Shown here in pieces: positions 49,205-59,152 of a DNA stretch of 64,000 nt. How positions within the stretch are numbered: the stretch's first letter is position 1; every line of letters begins with the position of its first letter. Origin of the DNA: JBBSDP01 sp038240605. GTDB lineage: Bacteria > Planctomycetota > Phycisphaerae > Tepidisphaerales > Tepidisphaeraceae. The stretch is from NCBI GenBank assembly GCA_038240605.1, contig JBBSDP010000006.1, forward strand, positions 58,180 through 122,179, read 5' to 3'. The position numbers were made by a program, and so were the translations under genes. The notes under the pieces are model-generated. The model was not told the origin of the DNA, did not search any database, and worked only from the letters and a program-made list of their open reading frames with translations.

Positions 49205-49716
49205 TGGCTATCACTCCGTGATGACTTACTATCGATATCATAGGCTGCAAACCGGGGGCGCGTTAGCGTGAACGTGCCGAAGTCGTATTTCGATTTGTAA
49301 TCGCACAGGAAGTCGGCGGCGCTGGCGTGGCCGGTGTAGTGGTAAACGCCGCCGGCGAAGAAGCCGAGGTTCTCGCTTCCTTCCAACGGGATCACGCCGT
49401 TCACCGCGGGCTTTGCGCTCAGGTCGGTCGTGTATTCGAAGTGAAAGATCTTCCAGTAAGTTGCAAGGAAATGCGCCCGGTAATGGTCCGCGCTCGGCTC
49501 GGTGACCACGCACTTGAGGCTGCCGGTGTGCCCGTCGGCACGGCTCCGCCATGCGCCCTGCCAGCGTCCGGTGATGTCACTCGGACTCGCGGGTGTCGCG
49601 GGAGCGGCGTTCCATTCGCGGTTGAAGGAACTGCACCCGACCAGCATCGCCATGGCGGCGATGAGCAGGATCGGACCAACGCGTCCCAGTGATCGCTTAA
49701 CCATCAACCGCTCCAT
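49201..49716 (-). CDS. lipoprotein, hypothetical
   Basis: A 171-aa protein from ATG 49716 (or ATG 49704, MVKRSLG). Lipobox LVGC at Cys28. The mature part has a lipocalin-like beta pattern: DITGRWQGAWRSRADGHTGSL, KIFHFEYTTDLSAKPAVN and LEGSENLGFFAGGVYHYTGH, similar to small planctomycete envelope proteins. Followed by the small lipoprotein gene with a four-base overlap. Confidence 0.7.
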   Translation of the reverse strand: MERLMVKRSLGRVGPILLIAAMAMLVGCSSFNREWNAAPATPASPSDITGRWQGAWRSRADGHTGSLKCVVTEPSADHYRAHFLATYWKIFHFEYTTDLSAKPAVNGVIPLEGSENLGFFAGGVYHYTGHASAADFLCDYKSKYDFGTFTLTRPRFAAYDIDSKSSRSDSQ

Positions 49717-49760
49717 GAAAATTATCCGGGGAGAAGCCCGCGCACGCCGCGCCAGTGCGT

Positions 49761-50630
49761 TCAATCCGGCGCGACGGCGGCGGGCACGTCCTGCGCAACC
49801 GGCAGCACGGCCGGGAGGCCCAGCGCCTCGCGCAAGTTGCCACCGAGGATCATCGCTTCCTCGGCTGCCGTCAGGCCCAGCGCGCGGATCGTCTGCAATC
49901 CCAGCTTCGTCGCCTCTTCCAGGTTGTAAGGAAAGTCCAGACCGAAGATGAGCTGCTCCACGCCCGCCTGCGCGACCAGCTCGTCGAGCCGTTCCCGCGG
50001 CATGTACCAGAACCGGCAATAGTTGGGCGTGAAGATGCTCGTCAGCCCTGCATACACCATGCAGCGCCGTCCGGGCACGGGCGGGAAGGGGATGTTGTTC
50101 ACGATGACCGCGAGCGCCTCGTTGAAGAAGCTGTACCCGCCGACGTGCTCGAGGCTGAAGCGCAGGTCCTTGAAGTTCCACGCGACCTCATCAAACAGCT
50201 TCACGTTGTAGTGCTTCAGGCGGTAATGGTGAACGCCGGTGTGGAACGTGATGAACAGCTTCTCGTCCTGCGCCAGCCCATAGACGATCATGGCGGCGGG
50301 ACAGAGCACATCAAATTCCTGTGCGTTGGGATGCATCTTCAGCCCGAAAAATCCAAGGTCCTTGATGCGGCGGATTTGATCGCGCAAATCCGGGCGTCGC
50401 AGATCCAATGTTCCAAAACCGCGGAGGCGCGAGCTGGCTCGCAACTCCGTGGCGAGCCACCGATTCGGCTCGACCCCCATCGCTTCGAGCTGCTGTGGAA
50501 ACGGAGCAAAGCAGATTGCCTCTTCGATCGCGCAGGCGTCGAGGAGCTTGAGGAGCCTGACCACCGTGCCGTTTGGATTGACCGCCGCGGGAAGAACATG
50601 CGCGTGGTTCGCCAGGATGTGGATTGACAT
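49761..50630 (-). CDS. amidohydrolase family protein (PF04909 type)
   Basis: A 289-aa TIM-barrel hydrolase from ATG 50630. The metal/catalytic residues are in order: H-x-H in ANHAHVLP, His in LFITFHTG, His in LEHVGG and Asp in FGLDFPYN. It belongs with 2-amino-3-carboxymuconate decarboxylase-like amidohydrolases. The substrate is unknown. Cytosolic; it stands 45 bp upstream of the lipoprotein genes on the same strand, so a shared transcript is possible. Confidence 0.85.
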   Translation of the reverse strand: MSIHILANHAHVLPAAVNPNGTVVRLLKLLDACAIEEAICFAPFPQQLEAMGVEPNRWLATELRASSRLRGFGTLDLRRPDLRDQIRRIKDLGFFGLKMHPNAQEFDVLCPAAMIVYGLAQDEKLFITFHTGVHHYRLKHYNVKLFDEVAWNFKDLRFSLEHVGGYSFFNEALAVIVNNIPFPPVPGRRCMVYAGLTSIFTPNYCRFWYMPRERLDELVAQAGVEQLIFGLDFPYNLEEATKLGLQTIRALGLTAAEEAMILGGNLREALGLPAVLPVAQDVPAAVAPD

Positions 50631-50921
50631 GGAGTTTCGCCCTCGGCCGGGCTGGGAGTCTAGCGGGGGGAGAGAATCGCAACAATATTCGCTCGCGTGC
50701 GCGCCGGGAGGACCGGGTGGACAGTTCGGCGATCTCATCGCTTTCCGCAGGCGCGCTTTCACCGCGTTGAGAAGAGGGTCAAAGTTTGCCCGACTTTTGA
50801 TGAAGCTGTACGATTCCCCATAAGGGTGTTAACGGAAGTCCAATGTGCCAGGAATCGGGCATCAGACTTTTTCGACGCAAAGAGCTTTTTAAGCCACGGG
50901 CGCAAACTCGGGAAGGAATTC
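50631..50921. other. divergent intergenic region
   Basis: 290 bp between the divergent amidohydrolase and outer-membrane barrel genes. Nothing beyond weak promoter-like text (ATAAGG near 50819) was recognised. Confidence 0.4.
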
Positions 50922-52406
50922 ATGGGGCGCTTAAAGAACCCGTTGGGTGCGTGGGCGGCGGCGGTTTGCCTGTTTGCAGGCGCGGTCGCGGCACCGGCGC
51001 AAACGCCGGTGAATCCGGCCGTCAATCCGCAAGGGGCGCTGCTGGAAAATCGGCTGCGCCAGTTGCAACAGCTCGAAATTGACCAGCGCCTGCGCGCCAA
51101 CCCTGATGTGCCGCCGGGACAGCGGTTGCTGATCGATTATGGGGGATTCGCATCATTCAATTATTTCTCGATCGACGACAACGTTCATAATAATCATGGC
51201 TTGCGCCAGTATGAGCTGGTCGCCTATACGCGCATCAACCTCGATGGCGCCCAGGAATTGTTCCTTCGCGGCCGCGCCGACTACGACGATTACAACCCCG
51301 GCGACAGCTTTGACGGTTTTGGAAGCCGCCTGATCAACCCCGATCTCGATCGTGGCTATTACCGCTTTGATCTTCAAAAAGCCCAGGCTGCTTATGGCGG
51401 CGGCCCCGGCCCTCTTAAGCTCGTGGTCGAAGCCGGGCGCGATCTGGCCTATTGGGCCAATGGCCTAGTGCTGACGGAGGTGCTCGATGGCGGGCGGATC
51501 GATATTGGCAACGATGTTGTCACGCTGGAAGGCATCGTCGGCATCACCCCTACCCGCACGGTCGATATCGATACGTCCCGGCCCGAATATGCCCAAAACA
51601 CGCGCCGGTTATTCTTGGGAGGGATGCTCAGTGCCAAAGCCGGCGACCATGTGCCCTATGTCTATTTCCTTCAGGAACGGGACGAAAACAACAAGGACGT
51701 CGCCACCACGGGTCCCATCACGACTCATTACGAATACAATCCTGCCTATCTTGGCGCGGGATCGGCCGGCAGTATCAGCGACAAGCTTCGCTACGGCCTT
51801 GAGGTGGTTTACGAAGGGGGCAATGGCCTGTCCAACAGCTTTGTCCCGACCGGCGGAGCGCTAAATCCGGTGAAGCAGACCCGCGACGCGATCAGCGCCT
51901 GGGCCTTCGATGCCAAACTCGACTACTTCTTGCAGGACCTTCACGAGAGCCGCTACAGCGCCGAGCTGATCGCGGCCAGCGGAGACAAGGACCGGCTGAC
52001 GTCAACTAATACATTTGGCGGCAATGCTCCGCATACGCGCGATACAGGATTCAACGGCTTTGGCCTGCTCAACTCGGGGCTGGCGTTCTCGCCGGAAGTC
52101 TCGAACCTGGTTATCTTCCGCATCGGCGCCTCGACGTTTCCAATTCCCGAAAACTCCGTGTTTCGACGCATGCAGGTCGGGCTTGATTTCTTCGTCTTCG
52201 CCAAGGCCCAATCCAACGCCCCTATTTCCGAACCGACCAGCAACACGACTTATCTCGGCGTCGAGCCGGACCTGTATCTCAACTGGCAGCTCGCCAGCGA
52301 CCTCACGCTGGCGTTGCGGTACGGTGCTTTTTTCCCGAACCGCGAGGCGTTTTCCAATCACGACGTGCGGCAGTTTTTCTACGGCGGATTGACCTTCGCC
52401 TTCTGA
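50922..52406 (+). CDS. outer-membrane beta-barrel protein, alginate-export (AlgE)-like
   Basis: A 494-aa protein from ATG 50922 with GGAAGGA upstream. Signal peptide AAAVCLFAGAVAAPA, a short helical Gln/Leu segment (ENRLRQLQQLEIDQRLRA), then a barrel of alternating strands that starts GQRLLIDYGGFASFNYFS and ends with the typical C-terminal aromatic FYGGLTFAF. The N-terminal YxxRxxFRGRADYDD-like strand and the final Phe match AlgE/alginate_exp proteins. It probably exports or takes up an anionic polysaccharide. First gene of the envelope-signalling cluster. Confidence 0.82.
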   Translation: MGRLKNPLGAWAAAVCLFAGAVAAPAQTPVNPAVNPQGALLENRLRQLQQLEIDQRLRANPDVPPGQRLLIDYGGFASFNYFSIDDNVHNNHGLRQYELVAYTRINLDGAQELFLRGRADYDDYNPGDSFDGFGSRLINPDLDRGYYRFDLQKAQAAYGGGPGPLKLVVEAGRDLAYWANGLVLTEVLDGGRIDIGNDVVTLEGIVGITPTRTVDIDTSRPEYAQNTRRLFLGGMLSAKAGDHVPYVYFLQERDENNKDVATTGPITTHYEYNPAYLGAGSAGSISDKLRYGLEVVYEGGNGLSNSFVPTGGALNPVKQTRDAISAWAFDAKLDYFLQDLHESRYSAELIAASGDKDRLTSTNTFGGNAPHTRDTGFNGFGLLNSGLAFSPEVSNLVIFRIGASTFPIPENSVFRRMQVGLDFFVFAKAQSNAPISEPTSNTTYLGVEPDLYLNWQLASDLTLALRYGAFFPNREAFSNHDVRQFFYGGLTFAF

Positions 52407-52427
52407 TCCAGGTCTGTCGAGGAAACC

Positions 52428-53060
52428 ATGATTCCCTGCCCGAAGCGATTGCTCTTCATTCGATGCCCGTACCTCCTCGGCCCGATCCGCGCGGCGGTCG
52501 TCGTTTTTGCTCTGACGGGCTGCCAATCGGCGCAGGTTGGACATCCCCTGACGGAAAAACTCAGCGGCAATGATCCCGATTCGCAGATGGAGTTCTGGCA
52601 CTCGCTGGCGGATCGGCGCGTCACCAGCAATGACGAAGCTTTGCACGGCTTGCTGCTGTACGTCGACGGCAAGGACGATTCGGGCGATTATCAGCAGCGC
52701 GTCGATACATTGAAATCGCGGCACATGCTGCCCGGCGGATTTAATGCGCCGGCGCATGCCGCCATCTCGCGCGGGGACCTGGCCGTGGCGATGGTAAAGG
52801 CCCTTCAGATCAAAGGTGGAATCATGCTGCACTTGGCGGCCAACTCGCCTCGATACGCGATTCGCGAGCTCCAGTATCTTGACCTGTATCCCCCCAGCAG
52901 CCCCCAGCAAACGTTCAATGGCTCGGAATTCCTGGGGATCATCGGAAAGTTGGAAGACTACCAGCGTTCAGCGGGCAAGGGGGAAACCGCCGCGGGCGCG
53001 GCTCAAATTCCGCTCTCGGGATCCGCCGCCCGCGAGCCGGCCGCTGGGCCGGGGACTTGA
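52428..53060 (+). CDS. lipoprotein, hypothetical
   Basis: A 210-aa protein 22 bp after the barrel gene. Signal sequence with lipobox LTGC (Cys32), then SDEALHGLLLYVDGKDDS, SRGDLAVAMVKALQIKGGIM and AIRELQYLDLYPPSSPQQTF, a mainly helical planctomycete family. Probably at the periplasmic face of the outer membrane beside the barrel. Confidence 0.75.
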   Translation: MIPCPKRLLFIRCPYLLGPIRAAVVVFALTGCQSAQVGHPLTEKLSGNDPDSQMEFWHSLADRRVTSNDEALHGLLLYVDGKDDSGDYQQRVDTLKSRHMLPGGFNAPAHAAISRGDLAVAMVKALQIKGGIMLHLAANSPRYAIRELQYLDLYPPSSPQQTFNGSEFLGIIGKLEDYQRSAGKGETAAGAAQIPLSGSAAREPAAGPGT

Positions 53061-53144
53061 ATGCCGCTGAAAACAGATAAAAAAAATTGAAGCCAACACG
53101 TTAACGACTCCCGCAAAAATCTTCTCTCCGGCTCCGAATTTCGT

Positions 53145-53172
53145 TTGACCGGTCAATTGGGGAAAGTAAGAT
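53145..53172 (+). promoter_or_regulatory. candidate promoter of the FecR gene
   Basis: TTGACC (53145-53150), 16-bp spacer, TAAGAT (53167-53172); transcription would start near 53179, 32 bp before the FecR start codon. Four to five of six matches in each box. Confidence 0.45.
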
Positions 53173-53210
53173 GGCCGCGGCTCAATAGGGGGGACCAATG
53201 GGAGGCATTC

Positions 53211-54701
53211 ATGTCCCGGCGTCTTGCAGTTATTGCTACCGCTTTTTTAACGAGTTGGTCCGCCGCCGCTGATTCTCACGAAGCCGATGCGCCTGCATCG
53301 GCGCCGGCAACGGCTCCTAATGGCGCCGTCCAACAGATGAAGATCGTGGTGGCGGAAGTCAAGGGTCTCGTGCAGGTCCGCGTTGCGGAGAACGCGCCCT
53401 GGAAAGCCGCCAAAGAGGGAATGGAACTGGATGAAGGCGCGGAATTTCGCACCGGGCCGCGATCGAGCGTTACCTGCCAGATCCCTCCCGACCAGACCCT
53501 CACGCTCGACCGCCTGGGCACCGTGAAAATCGCCGAAGCCATCAAGAGCGGCAACAAGATCAAGACCGACATGGTCATGAAATACGGCCGCACCCACTAC
53601 GATATCGAGGCGGCGGGGGCCGAGCACGAATCGACAATCCGCAGTCCCAGCAGCACGCTGGCGGTGCGCGGGACGGAAGTGAGCCTCTACGACCAGCCCC
53701 CCTTTACCCCGGTGGCCGACAGCATTCATGGGCGCGCCAGCTTCCGGAACGCCCAGCGCCAACTCCGCTTTGGTGGAAAGACTTTCACGCAGGTCGCCAA
53801 CGACAAAAGCAGCGTCGCGGAAACCGCGCTGGCCAAACAAACGGTTGACCCGCGGTTCGCCGGCGCCCGCACCGCCAGCGAGCTGGCCTATATCGCCAAT
53901 GAAACCGACCGGGGCGCGACCATTGATCTGAACAGTTTCACGCAGATCCCGGTGGTCCGAAACGGACCGGGGCCACTCACCGATGCCGAGCTTGCGGCCA
54001 AAGCCTCCAGCCTGCCCGGCACGCTCGACATCGTGCTCCGATGGACGGGAAACGCCAACATCAACCTTTTCGTCGGGGACCAGGGCGGCAATCCCCAGAC
54101 GATCTTCAACCACGGATTGAATCCCACTGAATTGCTTTTTCCCGGCGGGGGATTCAATCATGGCGCCTCGGGAGGCACCATCCCCTATGACGACCGCGGC
54201 GGCCCGCGCGGGGGAATGGAAATCGCGTATTGGGGGAGCAACTTCCCACACGGCGTGTACGGCGTTTCCGCCGTCCACGAATCGGGCCCGCCCGCCGACG
54301 TGAAGTTCAATATCTTCCTCAATGGAAAGCCGCTGGATAATCTCCAGACCTTCGAGGTGGACGCGCAGGGCAACCTGGTCACGGATGCCAATGGCCTGCC
54401 GATCCTCATCCGCAACAGTCAGATCGAGCGGACGGTCGCGGCCCCGAGCAGGCCCTCCGCCCCTTTCGGCCCCAAGGCCGGCGTGACCTCAATTCTCTCA
54501 TTGATCCCCTCGGTGCCCGCACTTGATGATCCGATCCCCGTCGAGCCGCCCCCCCTGGGTTCCGTGCCGCCCTCCGATACGGGGGCCGTGGTCCGTTCCT
54601 CCATGTTGCATAATCATGCGTCTCGGGGTGGGGCTGTTTCCCACCAAACTTTGCAGCGCGGCCCGATGCTCGCCCCGGCGACGGCGGGACGTGGTCATTA
54701 A
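53211..54701 (+). CDS. secreted FecR-domain protein
   Basis: A 496-aa protein from ATG 53211, preceded by GGGAGG. Signal peptide LAVIATAFLTSWSAAA, then a FecR domain at ~residues 45-165: KIVVAEVKGLVQVRVAENA, WKAAKEGMELDEGAEFRTGP (the GMxLxxGDxIRTG block), KIAEAI and SPSSTLAVRGTEV. The C-terminal half (from ~255) is a beta-rich domain (LDIVLRWTGNANINLFVGDQ) with a Pro-rich tail. FecR domains of this kind sit beside CHASE2 cyclases in many bacteria and may give them the signal. Confidence 0.85.
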   Translation: MSRRLAVIATAFLTSWSAAADSHEADAPASAPATAPNGAVQQMKIVVAEVKGLVQVRVAENAPWKAAKEGMELDEGAEFRTGPRSSVTCQIPPDQTLTLDRLGTVKIAEAIKSGNKIKTDMVMKYGRTHYDIEAAGAEHESTIRSPSSTLAVRGTEVSLYDQPPFTPVADSIHGRASFRNAQRQLRFGGKTFTQVANDKSSVAETALAKQTVDPRFAGARTASELAYIANETDRGATIDLNSFTQIPVVRNGPGPLTDAELAAKASSLPGTLDIVLRWTGNANINLFVGDQGGNPQTIFNHGLNPTELLFPGGGFNHGASGGTIPYDDRGGPRGGMEIAYWGSNFPHGVYGVSAVHESGPPADVKFNIFLNGKPLDNLQTFEVDAQGNLVTDANGLPILIRNSQIERTVAAPSRPSAPFGPKAGVTSILSLIPSVPALDDPIPVEPPPLGSVPPSDTGAVVRSSMLHNHASRGGAVSHQTLQRGPMLAPATAGRGH

Positions 54702-54782
54702 GAGGCGGTCGGCGCATCGGCTGACCCAGACGTCATAAACGGCACTTTTCTCGTTGCGTCGGACAAAAATTCGGACCTTTTG

Positions 54783-54812
54783 TTGTCATGATTCATCGCA
54801 TTTCAGTAATAT
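54783..54812 (+). promoter_or_regulatory. candidate promoter of the PEP-CTERM gene
   Basis: TTGTCA (54783-54788), 18-bp spacer, TAATAT (54807-54812), 28 bp before the start codon of the 54840 gene. Confidence 0.4.
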
Positions 54813-54839
54813 TCGACCTTTAACCTATAGGGAGATTTG

Positions 54840-55616
54840 ATGCGAGCAACACACTATTCCAAGGTTTTCTGTTTCGCCGGTTCGATCGCGGTCATGGGAA
54901 TGAGCGCGAACGCGGCCCATACCACGCACCCCGGCTACAGCGCCAAGGGCGGCACGCTGGCTGCCACGCAGTGGAATTTGATTTGCGATCCCGCGAATGT
55001 CATTTCAGGGAGCATGACCACTAACTATTCCCAGGATCTGACTCAGGCGACGCTCAATTCCGTGACCGCCGAGCCGGGTTTTGAAATTACCGATGTACAG
55101 GTTGAGGTGAACGGCGACGGCACTTTCGTGCTGGACTATCCACAAAATGTCGGCACTACTTTCGTAAGTCTGACCGGCATTTCCCACGAAACTGGGTTCA
55201 TTCAGGTGAGCTTTCAGCCGTTTCAAAACCCGAATTTTCAATCAACCGGATTTGCTTCTCCGCTTCTCACGGCGGATACCAACACCCATATTGTGACGTT
55301 CGATTCGTTGCCTGGCAATACAATCGCCACCTTCACGAACATGGGTGACCCAGGACAGGCCAATGGCGGACATTTTTCCTCTGCCGATCAGTACACAGTG
55401 GACAACGGCGACGGCACGACGACGACCTATTCCGCCGACCCGACCAGCCTGAACTATCCGCAACCACGCACCGTTTATTCCGATGGATTTGTCGGTCAGG
55501 GCGGAATTGCCCCGGAAACCGCTTCGGTCACGCTGCTGCCGGAGCCGGCCAGCGCCGGCGTGCTCATGGTCGGCGGGATCGTTGCCGCGGGGCTTCGCCG
55601 TCGTCGCACCCGATGA
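54840..55616 (+). CDS. PEP-CTERM sorting-domain protein
   Basis: A 258-aa protein from ATG 54840, with GGGAG upstream. Signal peptide CFAGSIAVMGMSANA; a beta-rich exported middle; and the C-terminal sorting tag PEPASAGVLMVGGIVAAGLRR (Pro-Glu-Pro, a helix, then Arg cluster). Such proteins are cleaved by an exosortase and released or fixed in the matrix. The exosortase itself is not in this window. Ser/Thr/Asn-rich, lower GC than neighbours, which may reflect an exported structural role. Confidence 0.88.
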   Translation: MRATHYSKVFCFAGSIAVMGMSANAAHTTHPGYSAKGGTLAATQWNLICDPANVISGSMTTNYSQDLTQATLNSVTAEPGFEITDVQVEVNGDGTFVLDYPQNVGTTFVSLTGISHETGFIQVSFQPFQNPNFQSTGFASPLLTADTNTHIVTFDSLPGNTIATFTNMGDPGQANGGHFSSADQYTVDNGDGTTTTYSADPTSLNYPQPRTVYSDGFVGQGGIAPETASVTLLPEPASAGVLMVGGIVAAGLRRRRTR

Positions 55617-55652
55617 GCAGCGGTCGCGGCGGCACATTGCTTCGACCATGGC

Positions 55653-56231
55653 TCAGCTTTTTCGCCGCAGCATCAGCGCGCCGGCCAGTATTGGCGCGGC
55701 CACTACCGCCCCCGGCTCGGGGGTTGGCGAGGCTGGGACGGTGGTGATCCGCCCGATCCCGACATATCCCCCGTGGTCATGAAAATCCAGCTTGGTAATG
55801 TGCCCGGTGAACGTGTGCGAAACGTAGAGTGTGCCAGTGGGGTTCGCGCTGGCGATGAACGTGCTCAGAAGCGTGTTGCCGTCGTAAACGTCGGCGATGA
55901 AGTCGGTCGTCACCGCCAGGCCGTCGACGGTCAGCGAGCTGACCGGCTGATTGAACTGCACGATGCCGACCGGCGTCGTGCCCGAGGCGCCGACGGTCGT
56001 AATCCCGTAGGCGTCCGATCCAGCGCCGACGAACCGCGCATCGGAGACGAACCCAGTCGCTCCCGCCAGGGAGATCCCCTCGGGGGCGTAGATGCTTGTT
56101 CCCGCCAGTGGAGCGAGGTTCTGGGGCAGCGGGCTCGGCTCGCCGAACTCGATGACGTTCGCCGCTGCCGCCGCCGAAGCGACTGCGATCACCACCATTG
56201 CAACGGACAACTGTCGAATGTGACGGTTCAT
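55653..56231 (-). CDS. second PEP-CTERM-type exported protein
   Basis: A 192-aa protein from ATG 56231. Signal peptide LSVAMVVIAVASAAAAA, a domain with SLTVDGLAVTTDFIADVYDG and KLDFHDHGGYVGIGRIT of the DUF4465/lectin-like sort, and the C-terminus PTPEPGAVVAAPILAGALMLRRKS-type tag (TPEPG, helix, RRK). Convergent with the first PEP-CTERM gene and divergent from the cyclase gene. Confidence 0.82.
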   Translation of the reverse strand: MNRHIRQLSVAMVVIAVASAAAAANVIEFGEPSPLPQNLAPLAGTSIYAPEGISLAGATGFVSDARFVGAGSDAYGITTVGASGTTPVGIVQFNQPVSSLTVDGLAVTTDFIADVYDGNTLLSTFIASANPTGTLYVSHTFTGHITKLDFHDHGGYVGIGRITTVPASPTPEPGAVVAAPILAGALMLRRKS

Positions 56232-56323
56232 GTTCACGGCTCCCTGCGTTGCCTCCACCCCGCGCGATCGAGCGGTCCGATATTCGACGCGGCGAATCGG
56301 GGTGCGGTATCCTTGCCATCGGC

Positions 56324-59152
56324 ATGATCCGCAGGGCACGTAACATCCTCACGGACGGCACGGTGTACGGTCTGTTATTGACGGCGGCCGTCCTTTCGTT
56401 GCAGCGAGCCGGGGTCCTGGAAAATCTTGAACGGTGGTGCTACGACCAGCGGGTCCGCGCCTGCCAGTTCTTCACTCCCCCTCCAACCGACCGGCTGGTC
56501 CACCTGGATATCGACGACGCGGTGCTCGACTCACTGGGCGCCTGGCCCTGGCCGCGCGCGACGCTTGCGGAATTGATGGACGAGATCGCCTCAACCCGGC
56601 CCAGGGCGATCGCGATGGACATCCTCTTTCACGACCCGCAGGAGGTGAAGTACGAGCCGCGCGGCGACGGCACCTACCGTGCCATCGACAACGACGCGGA
56701 GTTTGCCGCATCCGTCAAACGCGCGGGGTGCGTGGTCATCGGTATGTCGCTGCCCGTCGTTCCCAACTCCGCCGCCGATCAGTCGCTCTACGAACGCATC
56801 CGCGCGGCGCTCTACTCGGACCTGGAGCGAAACGAAAAAGAGGTCGTCGCGCTGCTGGTGAAGAACGGGGTCTCGGAGCGCGCTGCCGAGGACGCGACAT
56901 CGAAGGACTTTCATCAGGCCCGACGCGACGCGATGTACGCGCGCATCCACGATTTGCTGCGGCAGCGCCCGCTGAGCATCGCGGAATTGAAACCGCTGCT
57001 GCTGCCAGGCTCAATTGGAAAGGCGCGTTCGGTCGCGTTCCACGTGCTGGAGTCCGAGTACCCGCGGGCCGCGGCCGACCTGGCCCTCGTCCGCTTTTCC
57101 AGGCCGCTGCCGCCGGGGCTCCCACCCCTCCTCCAGATCGATGACGAGCTCGCCCCCATCCCCGCGCTGGCCAGGGCCGCCGCATCGGCGGCGTTCTTCG
57201 ACTATCCTCCCGAGGCGGGCGGCGTGGTCCGGCGCGTGCCGCTGTTCATCCAGCACGGCGGGCGGGTTTACCCGCACATCTCAGTTGCGCTGGCCGCGAT
57301 GATGCTCAATGCGAAGTTGAGCGATTTTGAATTTTCCGAGGACGCCGTCAGCATCCCGCGCGCCGATGGTAGCCGGACCACGCTCCCGGTTTACACGATC
57401 CATTCCGAAACGCTCCACCGGAACGTGCCGATGATGTTCGATATTCCGTACTTCGGTTCGGGAAACTGGCAAACGATGTACGAGAAGGTGGGGGGCACGC
57501 ACCTCTCGCTGAACACCGTGTGGGATGTGTGCCTGACGCGCCGGCGCATCGTCGAGAATTCCCGACAGGCGGATGATGCGCTGCGAGGCATTTACGAACT
57601 GTACGACGAGTCGAAACTGAAGAAGTTCATTAAGCAGCCGATTCCGCCGGGAGATAGCGTGACCCGGCAAGCGCTGCTTGGCCAGGCCTTGGACGAATAT
57701 AAGGATTTCATCAAATTGGCCGAGGAGACTAATCCGGCGGATCTTAAGGACGACGCCGACCGGAAAACCAACGCCCAATTCGTGGCCGCCGGCAGGGCGG
57801 TGCGCCAGGTGCTCGAGCAGTACCCGCTGCTCCAGCACCAGCTCGAGAGCCAGCGCACCGTGTTGCAGCAGCGCCTGGCCGATCGGGCCGTGCTGATCGG
57901 CTGGGTCGCAACCTCATCGGTCGCCGACCAGGTCCCCACCAGCCTCCACGCCAAATGTCCGGGCGTGGTCATTCACGGCACGATCTTCAACGCCATCATG
58001 ACCGGCCATTTCTGGCGACGCGCGCCGGTCTGGGTCGATGGCGTCGTGATCGCGCTGGCCGGCTTGATCGCCACGTTCCTGGCCAGTCGTCTCTCTCCCA
58101 GCCGCGCGTTTGTCTATGCGATCCTGCTCGCCGGTGGATATGCGGCGTTCAACGGGATGGTGCTGTTCGATCACAACTCCCGGATCGTCAGCCTCGCCGG
58201 TCCGCTGATCGCCATCATCATCGTCTGGGCCGGATGCACGCTGGCCCGGCTGCTGATCGAGAGCTGGGAACGCGCCCGCATCACCCGGCGGTTCAGCAGC
58301 TACGTCGACCCATCGCTGGTGAGTTACGTCGCCGAACATCCTGAAGAAGCTCGCCTCGAGGGCCAGGTTCGGGAACTCACGGTGGTCTTCACCGACCTGG
58401 CCGGCTTCACACAGCTCACCGAGCAAATCGGCGAGAAGACCGTCGGCCTCCTCAACGAGTTCATGGGTATGGCCGTTCCGATCATCCGCAGCCACAAGGG
58501 GCTGGTGAACAAGTTCCTCGGGGACGGGATCATGTTCTTCTTCGGCGCGCCGCTCGAGGTCCCGGACCACGCCGCCCGCGCCATCGCCTCGGTGCTCGAC
58601 CTCCAGTCCGGAATGGCCCGGCTCAACGAGACGTTCGTCGCCCGCGGGTTGCCCACGCTTAAGGTGCGCGCGGGCATCAGCACCGGGCACATGGTCGTCG
58701 GCGATGCCGGCTACGAGGACGCCTCGGACTACACGGTGCTGGGGGATTGTGTGAACCTCGGGGCACGCCTCGAATCGGCCAACAAACTGATCGGCAGCGC
58801 CTGCCTGATCACCGACCGCACCGTCGAGATGTCCGGGGACAGGTTCCTCGTGCGCCCGATCGGCAAGATCTGCGTGGTCGGCCGGCAGGCGGGGACGATG
58901 ACATACGAAGCGATCGCCCGCGCCGACGCCGCCACCCCCGAACAACTGAAGCTCGCAGCCCTCACACGGGAGGTCGTTGACTGCTACCTCGCCGGCGGCG
59001 TCGACGAATGTCTCGCCGCCATCGAACGCATGGAACAGGCCCTGGGCCAGAGCCGCCTCACGGCCCTCTACCGCGAGCAATGTGCGCTGAGCCGGGAACT
59101 GCTGGCGAAGGGGCAGGTCTTCGATTGTCAGATCGTCCTGAGCGAGAAATGA
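56324..59152 (+). CDS. CHASE2-domain adenylate/guanylate cyclase
   Basis: A 942-aa receptor cyclase from ATG 56324. One N-terminal helix (YGLLLTAAVLSLQRAGVL), a large extracytoplasmic CHASE2 domain (~40-560: RLVHLDIDDAVLDSLGAWPW, RAIAMDILFHDPQE), three helices at ~566-645, and a class III cyclase at ~683-860. Metal aspartates are in VVFTDLAGF and KFLGDGIMFFF; the transition-state region is DYTVLGDCVNLGARLE. A ~60-residue tail follows. It should make cAMP (or cGMP) in response to an envelope signal, plausibly from the FecR protein. Confidence 0.93.
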   Translation: MIRRARNILTDGTVYGLLLTAAVLSLQRAGVLENLERWCYDQRVRACQFFTPPPTDRLVHLDIDDAVLDSLGAWPWPRATLAELMDEIASTRPRAIAMDILFHDPQEVKYEPRGDGTYRAIDNDAEFAASVKRAGCVVIGMSLPVVPNSAADQSLYERIRAALYSDLERNEKEVVALLVKNGVSERAAEDATSKDFHQARRDAMYARIHDLLRQRPLSIAELKPLLLPGSIGKARSVAFHVLESEYPRAAADLALVRFSRPLPPGLPPLLQIDDELAPIPALARAAASAAFFDYPPEAGGVVRRVPLFIQHGGRVYPHISVALAAMMLNAKLSDFEFSEDAVSIPRADGSRTTLPVYTIHSETLHRNVPMMFDIPYFGSGNWQTMYEKVGGTHLSLNTVWDVCLTRRRIVENSRQADDALRGIYELYDESKLKKFIKQPIPPGDSVTRQALLGQALDEYKDFIKLAEETNPADLKDDADRKTNAQFVAAGRAVRQVLEQYPLLQHQLESQRTVLQQRLADRAVLIGWVATSSVADQVPTSLHAKCPGVVIHGTIFNAIMTGHFWRRAPVWVDGVVIALAGLIATFLASRLSPSRAFVYAILLAGGYAAFNGMVLFDHNSRIVSLAGPLIAIIIVWAGCTLARLLIESWERARITRRFSSYVDPSLVSYVAEHPEEARLEGQVRELTVVFTDLAGFTQLTEQIGEKTVGLLNEFMGMAVPIIRSHKGLVNKFLGDGIMFFFGAPLEVPDHAARAIASVLDLQSGMARLNETFVARGLPTLKVRAGISTGHMVVGDAGYEDASDYTVLGDCVNLGARLESANKLIGSACLITDRTVEMSGDRFLVRPIGKICVVGRQAGTMTYEAIARADAATPEQLKLAALTREVVDCYLAGGVDECLAAIERMEQALGQSRLTALYREQCALSRELLAKGQVFDCQIVLSEK